Assembly (NCBI RefSeq): GCF_020382885.2
Contig: NC_058512.1
Coordinates: forward strand, 12,488,802-12,552,801
Reading direction: 5' to 3'
DNA from: Scatophagus argus
Taxonomy: Eukaryota > Chordata > Actinopteri > Scatophagidae
DNA: 64,000 nucleotides
The first letter of the stretch is position 1. Every line of letters starts with the position of its first letter. Under the pieces are notes generated by a model. It did no database searches. It had not been told where the DNA came from and worked only from the letters and a program-made list of their open reading frames with translations. A program made the translations under genes and the position numbers. Of the stretch, positions 58,550-64,000 are shown piece after piece.

Positions 58550-61392
58550 TATATCATCATTCAGGAGGCAGCTAGCCTGTCCTGAGTTTTAACCTGTCCT
58601 TGTCTCTTCTGTTTGGAGTCAGCAGGATTGTCGACATTGCGCGCTCGTGCATACACACACACACATACAAAGTCAGACTCAGATGTGTTCATACATACAT
58701 AAATATGTCCTCCTGTGTCTTCAATCCCAAGACTGCCAGAATTTTTCCACTTTCTAGCCAAACACGGGTATTGAAGAGAATATTTATTAGATTAATATGA
58801 CAATTGAAGTGTTTTGCTGACTTTGTGACCCAGCGTCACTTACTATGAGCGAGCAGTCCTGTTCTGACTCCTTCTCACTTGAAAGAAGCTGTTGGGATGA
58901 AGCCAGTTCCTCCCTTTCACATCCTTTGTTCTGATCTCTTCATCACCAGCACTTTAACAATCCAGACACAGCCTGGGATGTGTTAACACAATATTTAATG
59001 CTGGCACCACAGGTCCAGTAATGTGATACTTTACGTGCAGTCACAAGGAAACGATGAATGAGTTGTCAGCTTGTTTACTGTTTTCTATCCATTAAAGAAC
59101 CTCCTGGATTGCATTTTGCAGCATGTGTGTCTTTGGTGACTCCTGGTGTAAAAAGTGTAGTCAAACGTAAGACAGATATAAATGTAATTTTAGTTTCACC
59201 ACTTGCAACAAGCTGTATTTCAGAAGATGCTTGGTCTCTCTTATAAAGTTCAGTGTGTGTGTTAGAGACTAAATAAGACTGTGGAGTCGCAATCACTTTG
59301 GCTCTGGTATTGTAAATAATATTAGAGGCAATTTCTGGCTGAGCAAAAAGTATGCCTTATGTTGCACACAATTCATCTGTACACATTAATTTGCACACTG
59401 TCTGCGATGGCAGACTCGGCTACACACGGTGATACAGAAAATGTTTTCATTCAGGTGTTACACTCAGTCACTCCCTTCCCATCATTAGTCAAAGCTTTCC
59501 TCTTTAGATTCTTAGACATGAAGTGGAAGCAGGTCTAGCTAAACATTTTGATGTAAAATGCGTGTTTGAAGGGTGAACACTGTGGGAGTGAAATCACTTA
59601 AAATGTTTTTTTGTTGTTGTTTTGAAACCGACTGCTGCACAGAGAGGCTGATGACTTCACCCGCTCTAGCTCTAAGAGCTATCAGATAGCTCAAAAGCTT
59701 GATTTTGGAACCAATAAAGTTCAAAGCGTTGACCGGTTTACAGTTTGCATGAAGGCTGTAGTGTGATGAATTCATAAGACTTCAAACAGAAGTGGGTTTG
59801 AGCATTCCTCCCTACGCTTTCCCATTTTTTCTGGGAGGAAAAACAATCTCATATTCATTTGACCTCCACACACTTGTTCACTACCGAAAGATGTAAACAA
59901 GATGCAGTCCAATGAAAATTAGCAAAAGAACCAGTATTAAATATGAAATGGTCATGTGTGATACACCTCAGTCGTGATGATAATAATGATTATGATAATA
60001 TAATCGGGGCACTTGTAAGGACTATGACTATCAGGTGTGTAATGCAAAATGATTCATTCTCACTACATGAATTAGTGAGAATGAATCTACAGCATCTAAT
60101 TTAGTGTCTTGATTGCTCTCTGTTCATTTCTATTTTCTGTCTTTGTGTTCATATTTTTTCTATCTCGCTGCCCCTCTCCGTCTCCCCCTTTCTTCTTCCC
60201 CTGACTGTTCCGCCTTTCCGCCTTAGCCTCCCTAACACCAATTATACTGTGTCAAATCCATGCATGTCAGTTTCCAGATCCCTAATCATCCCTTCTCTCT
60301 TTCATCTGCAAATCCTTTGTTCCTCCCTCCTCCCCCTTTTTCCCTTCTCCGTAACCTTTCTTCTTCGCTCCTCACCCTACCCCACCCCTCGGTCTGCGTC
60401 GTGCACACACAGCCTATCATCCTCCTGCTCTTTCCCTTTATCTGTATCACATTTACCTCTCCATCATACTTACTCACTACTTTTTTTTTTTTTGATTTCA
60501 GTTTTTCTCTTTTTCACTCCAGTCCCTTTCAGAATTGAACTTTGTTGCGTAAATGTCCTGGCAATTTTTCATATTGATTTTTAAGTGTGACTAAGCCCTG
60601 AAGTCACTTTTCAGTAATAGTTGCAAAGGTAATTGTAGTAGGTCGGGCCTTGTTGTTGTTTTCTGTGCAGTACATTGTTCACATTTGCGTTTGGAGCTCT
60701 ACATCCAATATCTGCCTGTGGCTTTGTTTTTTTGTATCTTCTGATTCTCATTTCAGTATTTAAGAGTGATCAAATGCCATTGAAATACAACCATATTTTG
60801 TAGGCCACTTGCCATTATTATTGAGAAATAACACTGGTTACAGTGATGCATTTATTTACTATAGTTGTTAAATATTTTAAAATCAGAATTTAAGCATCTT
60901 TAAAGATACACCGTACAAGACTTACCTTAAAAACAATGTATTGACTGAAATAATCCCTCTTATTCATCTCCTATGACCCACAAAGTGGCCATATGGGACG
61001 GAGGGAGGGTCTAATGGAAGATGCTACTGAGTCAAAAACTTTTCAGGCTTCTCAGGCTGTTTCTAATTTTAATTCTCTTATAAACATGGAATAGTATTAA
61101 GAAATTACCATCAGGATTACAGATTCCATGTCTGTGAAGAGCATGCGTCTCTCCCACCCTCTTCTGTTTCCCAGGCAGAAGAGGCACATATGGGAAGGTG
61201 TGTGTATGTTGTGACTGTAGTAGCAGGGGGGCAGGGCCAAGAGAGAGAGAGAGAGAGAGAGAGGGGAAGAGAGAGAGAGGAAGGGGTAAGAAGAGAGAGA
61301 GAGAGAGGAAGGGGGAGGGGTTTGTTTATTTCTGTTGTTTCTTTTTTTTTCATGGAAACTGCACCTCCTGAGCCCACTGGGGGAAGAAAAGC

Positions 61393-61433
<41 letters not shown>

Positions 61434-61928
61434 GATGATGATGATGATGGAGAACAAGGGAAGATGGTTAGCAAAATGAGCGGCGGCCGAGAGACGGGAG
61501 ACAAACGCGGCAAAGGAGGGAGGGATGGATGGACACACGGACGGATAGAGGCAGAGCGCGTCTCAGTCTGCCGCTCATCGGCCAAACAATGAATGTGCTG
61601 TGGTCGCTGCCGGCAACGCATCGTCACTGCAACCGGAGCCAGAGGGGTGCGCGCTGAGCGAGAATGGCAGAGAAAAGAGAGGAGGACGAGGAGGAGGCGG
61701 GGGGGGTGGGGGTGGGGGGAGGAAGGAGAGATAGAAAGAGAGATGGAGTATTGTCCATGATAGATTCCTCTGTGTGTCTTTATGTTTGTGTGTGTAATTG
61801 TTCTCTCTCTGCTTGATCATGTGTGTGTGTGTTTGGTCGGTGTGTGTTAGTGGCCACTTGTCTGACTCCATGATCTTCTGTAACCATCTAGGTGAATACA
61901 AGAAGGATGAGCTGCTGGAGGCGGCGAG
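37973..61928 (+). CDS. tnks: Tankyrase-1, 5' part (exons 1-5; gene continues past the window)
   Basis: A poly-ADP-ribosyltransferase that PARylates AXIN, TRF1 and other partners bound through its ankyrin-repeat clusters. It acts in Wnt signalling, telomere and spindle biology. Only the N-terminal 283 or so residues lie here, over exons 37973-38465, 39929-40044, 40873-40981, 46450-46545 and 61892-61928 (851 nt, phases consistent). The low-complexity Ser-rich N-terminus marks tankyrase-1 rather than tankyrase-2. It is followed by the first ankyrin cluster ([67 protein letters not shown]). The later ankyrin clusters, SAM domain and catalytic domain must lie beyond 64000. Human TNKS and CLDN23 are also close neighbours. 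Confidence 0.92.
38466..39928. other. tnks: tnks intron 1
   Basis: A 1.5 kb AT-rich intron with no exon or repeat recognised. A weak CTCF-like match (CCAGTAGATGGGTGCAG) is near 39174-39190. Confidence 0.6.
39929..40044 (+). CDS. tnks: tnks exon 2: ankyrin repeat
   Basis: This exon encodes [20 protein letters not shown] and then [16 protein letters not shown]. It is near identical to vertebrate tankyrase at this position. It enters in phase 1 and leaves in phase 0. Confidence 0.92.
40045..40872. other. tnks: tnks intron 2
   Basis: An 0.8 kb intron. No exon or repeat was recognised. Confidence 0.6.
40873..40981 (+). CDS. tnks: tnks exon 3: ankyrin repeat
   Basis: The exon encodes [20 protein letters not shown], then [16 protein letters not shown]. 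It ends in phase 1 at GTAGGT and must join exon 4 ([10 protein letters not shown]). The sequence is essentially that of vertebrate tankyrase. Confidence 0.92.
45221..45280. repeat. CA microsatellite
   Basis: An (AC)n run of about 40 bp followed by an impure CATGCA/CATACA stretch, in tnks intron 3. Confidence 0.9.
45522..45590. repeat. TCTCC pentanucleotide tandem array
   Basis: About 14 near-perfect copies of a 5-bp unit (CTCCT/TCTCC), followed by 350 bp of general pyrimidine-rich sequence. The LSSPLLSS open frames over it are by-products of the repeat. Confidence 0.95.
46065..46545 (+). CDS. Possible alternative 5' exon of tnks fused to exon 4
   Basis: From an ATG at 46065 the frame is open for 128 codons up to the exon 4 acceptor. 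It continues in the correct tankyrase frame through exon 4 to its donor at 46545. The upstream part begins [17 protein letters not shown] and contains a poly-Gly/Arg tract from a GGA repeat. If transcribed from the GC-rich region just upstream, it would give tankyrase lacking exons 1-3. Alternatively it is simply the GC-rich 3' end of intron 3 that happens to be open. No homologue of the extension was recognised. Confidence 0.25.
46310..46378. repeat. GGA trinucleotide repeat
   Basis: About 23 units of GGA with a few interruptions, ending 71 bp before tnks exon 4. Translated in the open frame it gives a glycine-arginine run. Confidence 0.95.
46450..46545 (+). CDS. tnks: tnks exon 4: ankyrin repeat end
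   Basis: The exon encodes [20 protein letters not shown] and then [12 protein letters not shown]. The acceptor is GTTGTACAG and the donor GTCAGC. It is phase 1 to phase 1. The match to tankyrase is unmistakable. Confidence 0.92.
48941..48959. repeat. CAG trinucleotide repeat
   Basis: Six CAG units (GCAGCAG...) in tnks intron 4. Short and non-coding. Confidence 0.8.
53432..53450. repeat. CA microsatellite
   Basis: About nine AC units in tnks intron 4. Confidence 0.85.
53980..54024. repeat. CA/CACT microsatellite
   Basis: An (AC)n run followed by CACACT-type units, in tnks intron 4. Confidence 0.9.
56204..56248. repeat. GT microsatellite with GA end
   Basis: (GT)n interrupted by GCAT, ending in AGAGAGAG. 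A second short (GT)9 lies at 56433-56450. Confidence 0.9.
58410..58438. repeat. AT microsatellite
   Basis: An (AT)n run with one CTG interruption, in tnks intron 4. Confidence 0.85.
58501..58548. repeat. Poly-C and CA compound microsatellite
   Basis: Ten C residues followed by about 18 AC units. Confidence 0.95.
60051..60087. repeat. Perfect 15-bp inverted repeat, 7-nt loop
   Basis: The left arm is GATTCATTCTCACTA at 60051-60065. The right arm TAGTGAGAATGAATC at 60073-60087 is its exact reverse complement. It lies in tnks intron 4. Confidence 0.85.
61239..61449. repeat. GA-rich microsatellites and GAT repeat
   Basis: There are (GA)n runs at 61239-61262 and 61395-61429 and an impure GA/GGA stretch to 61320. 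They are followed by (GAT)n at 61431-61449. Together they make a strongly purine-rich region 450-650 bp upstream of tnks exon 5. Confidence 0.9.
61892..61928 (+). CDS. tnks: tnks exon 5: 37-nt mini-exon
   Basis: The exon encodes [13 protein letters not shown], the start of the next ankyrin stretch of tankyrase, between acceptor CCATCTAG and donor GTGAGT. It is only 37 nt (phase 1 in, 2 out). Its protein match to vertebrate tankyrase after VLTG is exact in my recollection. It is too short for an ORF scan to pick out. Confidence 0.9.
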
Positions 61929-63095
61929 GTGAGTACCAGACTGTCAGCATGCTCTTTGTGTTTATTTGTTTCTTTTTTTTCCATATTTTTGTGGGTTTTT
62001 TTCCCTACTGTGTGACATCCTTTCACGTTTTTCCCTCCCCTCGCTCGCTTTTTCCTCTTCCTTGTTCACCTGCTCAGGTCTGTGCCTGCCTCTCATCTCT
62101 TGTTTCCATGCTTACTTTATTCTTCAGGTCCTCTCTCGTTCATGTTCCCTTTCCCTTCCTCTTTTGTTCCCTCTCTTTTTGTCTTCTCTCCTGTTTTTTT
62201 TTTTTTTGCTTCTTCTCATTTCCTCCTCATTTTTCTATCCTTGTTTCCATGTTTGTCCCTCTTCACTTTTCTCTCTCTCTTCTTTGCTAACTCCCCTCTC
62301 CTCACTGATCCACTTCTGTGTTTCTTGTCTGTGTTTCTTGTATTTCTGTTGTACTCCTTTCTTGTTTTCTTGTTTCCTCTGCTCCTCTGTTTAAGCTCCT
62401 TTCTTGTTCCTCATTTCTTGTCTTTCCTCCCTCATCTTTTTCTCTTGTTTCCTCTTCTGAACTTCCTCCTCTTCTCTCTCATTTCCTGACTTTTCTCTCC
62501 TTCCTGTTTTGTTTCATTTCCTCTCTCATTTCCTTTTCCTTCTCCCCTCTTCTCCTTGCCTCCTATGCCTCCTGATTCATTTTCTCTCTTTTCCATCTGT
62601 TTCTCTTACTGTCATCTTGTTCTTCTTTTACTTCATCTCTCATTTGTTAATTTTCTCCTTGCTTTTGTATTAGATTTCATCATTTGCTGCTTTCTCTCTA
62701 ATTTTCTGTTCCTCTGTGCCAAACTGTTTATCATTTCTTCTTTCTTTACCTCCATCATAGCCACATAGCCACATAGCCACACACACACACACATAGCCAC
62801 ACACACACACACACACACACACACAGCCTCAACACTAGAGAGCTCAGTACATGTGGGCCAGGGACACTTGTGCATTATGGAGGCATGTTATGTTTGCAGG
62901 CAGCACATGTGGACTGTGTGTGTGTGTGTGTGTGTTTGTGCATGCGTGCATGCTTTTCTGTGTGCATGTCTGTGTGTGTTTTCAGCTCTTGCATGTGGAA
63001 ATGGCATAGCTTTCGTTTGGGATTGTGTGTGGGTGGCTGAGCGCTCAGTGCCTCAACAGCCTTCCTCCTGCTCGCCCTCTCTTTTTCTTTCCCAG

Positions 63096-63130
<35 letters not shown>

Positions 63131-64000
63131 TACAAGGAAGCAGCTGGCCCAGCATAGCAGTACCCCAGTGTATTATGGGGTCAGCAGGCTGTTTAAGTGT
63201 GAACTGTGAACTCAGTGTGCCTCTATCACAGCTGAGCCACTGACTGGCTGATCACCAATGTCATTTTACAAAAGAATGTCTTTTTCTCTCCTTTATTTTA
63301 GTATTGTGTTTAGTCAAATAACTCCCACACAAGGCTTATGGGATATTGTTGTTTCTCTGCTTTATTTTTTGATCTTGTTATTTGTGGCCCAGATAGCATC
63401 CAGGCACAGTGTTGTAGAAGAATAATAAGCAGAGCTGGAAAAATGGTTCCACATGGTCTGAGAGTAATTCAGTGACACGATGCATTGACTGACAAAACAT
63501 AACCGCTAATGTTCATGACAGCGGATGTAGCGCTCCGCCTCTCCAGCCAACCAGATCTGTCCCTTATTTCTTTACTGATCTGAGTCCTCTCTTATGACTT
63601 AATGTCTGTAAATACTGGGAAATGGTGTATTTCAACTGCTTAAATCTTCATGATGAAAAATGTTCAGTTGAATAGAGGTTCTGTAGATGAACACAGACGT
63701 GAGGCTACTTCCCCCCACAGCTTATTTTTTTCATGTTTGATCTGCACTTTGGCAGCATTCTGTAAACACAACAGACACATTTATCATCTTATTAAGCTCA
63801 CATTGCTAAAACGTTAGCCAGCAGTTGCTTATTTAAGACATTCAGCAGACGCAGAGGAACATTACTATTCATTTGGAGTCACGTCTCTGTTCCCCAGAAA
63901 CATATTCAGTCTATTGTAGGCTCTGAGTTTGGTCTCTATCAACACCTTAGCTGATAAATGCTTTGGTCATACCACCGACATGCAGCTTAAATGATTTGAA
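61929..64000. other. tnks: tnks intron 5, partial
   Basis: The intron runs off the window. Its first 800 bp (to about 62760) is a pyrimidine tract. CA/GT microsatellites follow at 62778-62824, 62916-62935 and 63096-63132. No further tnks exon was found before 64000. Confidence 0.7.
61961..62760. repeat. Long polypyrimidine tract
   Basis: About 800 bp in which T and C strongly dominate the + strand, made of imperfect TTTCTTC, CTCCTC and TCTTGTTTC units. The many overlapping Phe/Ser/Leu-rich open frames here are composition artefacts. Confidence 0.85.

Larger units (their letters stand above)
46546..61891. other. tnks: tnks intron 4 (15.3 kb)
   Basis: The largest intron in the window. Short open frames occur (for example 51424-51897, 157 codons), but none has recognisable homology or exon-like borders. 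It contains several CA/GT, GA and AT microsatellites (listed), a perfect inverted repeat at 60051-60087, a poly-G run near 55904, and TAATTA-rich patches at 49740-50220 and 53340-53360. Confidence 0.65.

Noticed and set aside
61892-62575. Several 85-142 codon frames in the pyrimidine tract
   Set aside because: They overlap in different frames and reflect T/C composition. Only the 37-nt tnks exon 5 at the start is real.

Overview
This 64 kb window is vertebrate nuclear DNA, almost certainly from a percomorph teleost fish. The genes have many short exons with GT-AG introns. The intergenic DNA is AT-rich, with CA, GA and GGA microsatellites and dispersed repeats of types common in percomorph genomes. 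The protein content is an oocyte-type LDL-receptor relative, claudin-23 and tankyrase-1. No bacterial or viral genes were seen.

Layout. (1) 0.6-22.5 kb, + strand: one complete giant LDL-receptor-related protein gene. I assembled 43 coding exons whose splice phases all agree and whose lengths sum to 7,944 nt (2,647 codons plus stop). The order is signal peptide, 4 LDLa repeats, 2 EGF, YWTD propeller 1, EGF, propeller 2, 20 LDLa repeats, EGF pair, propeller 3, EGF-like, propeller 4, EGF, LDLa, EGF, one membrane span and a short tail. It best fits the fish vitellogenin-receptor-like gene lrp13, but that name is from memory and not checked. (2) 26.4-27.5 kb, + strand: a second, diverged copy of the receptor's last exons (EGF, membrane span, new tail), intact and splice-phase compatible. 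It is either an alternative 3' end or a partial tandem duplicate. (3) 33.0-33.8 kb, - strand: an intronless claudin gene (cldn23). (4) 38.0 kb to beyond the window end, + strand: the first five coding exons of tankyrase-1 (tnks), with introns of about 1.5, 0.8, 5.5 and 15.3 kb, cut off by the window edge in intron 5.

The genes do not form a pathway. The receptor would act in endocytosis at the cell or oocyte surface, claudin-23 in tight junctions, and tankyrase in cytosolic and nuclear poly-ADP-ribosylation. cldn23 and tnks are also close neighbours on human 8p23, so that part of the order looks like conserved linkage.

The most interesting points are: the duplicated membrane-anchor cassette; a receptor tail with no NPxY motif and no tyrosine; recent three-repeat tandem duplications in the LDLa cluster; an open frame that runs uninterrupted into tnks exon 4 from a GC/GGA-rich region and could encode an alternative tankyrase N-terminus; large complementary purine and pyrimidine tracts around tnks exons 4 and 5; and a short retroposon with a perfect 13-bp target duplication just upstream of the tnks start codon.
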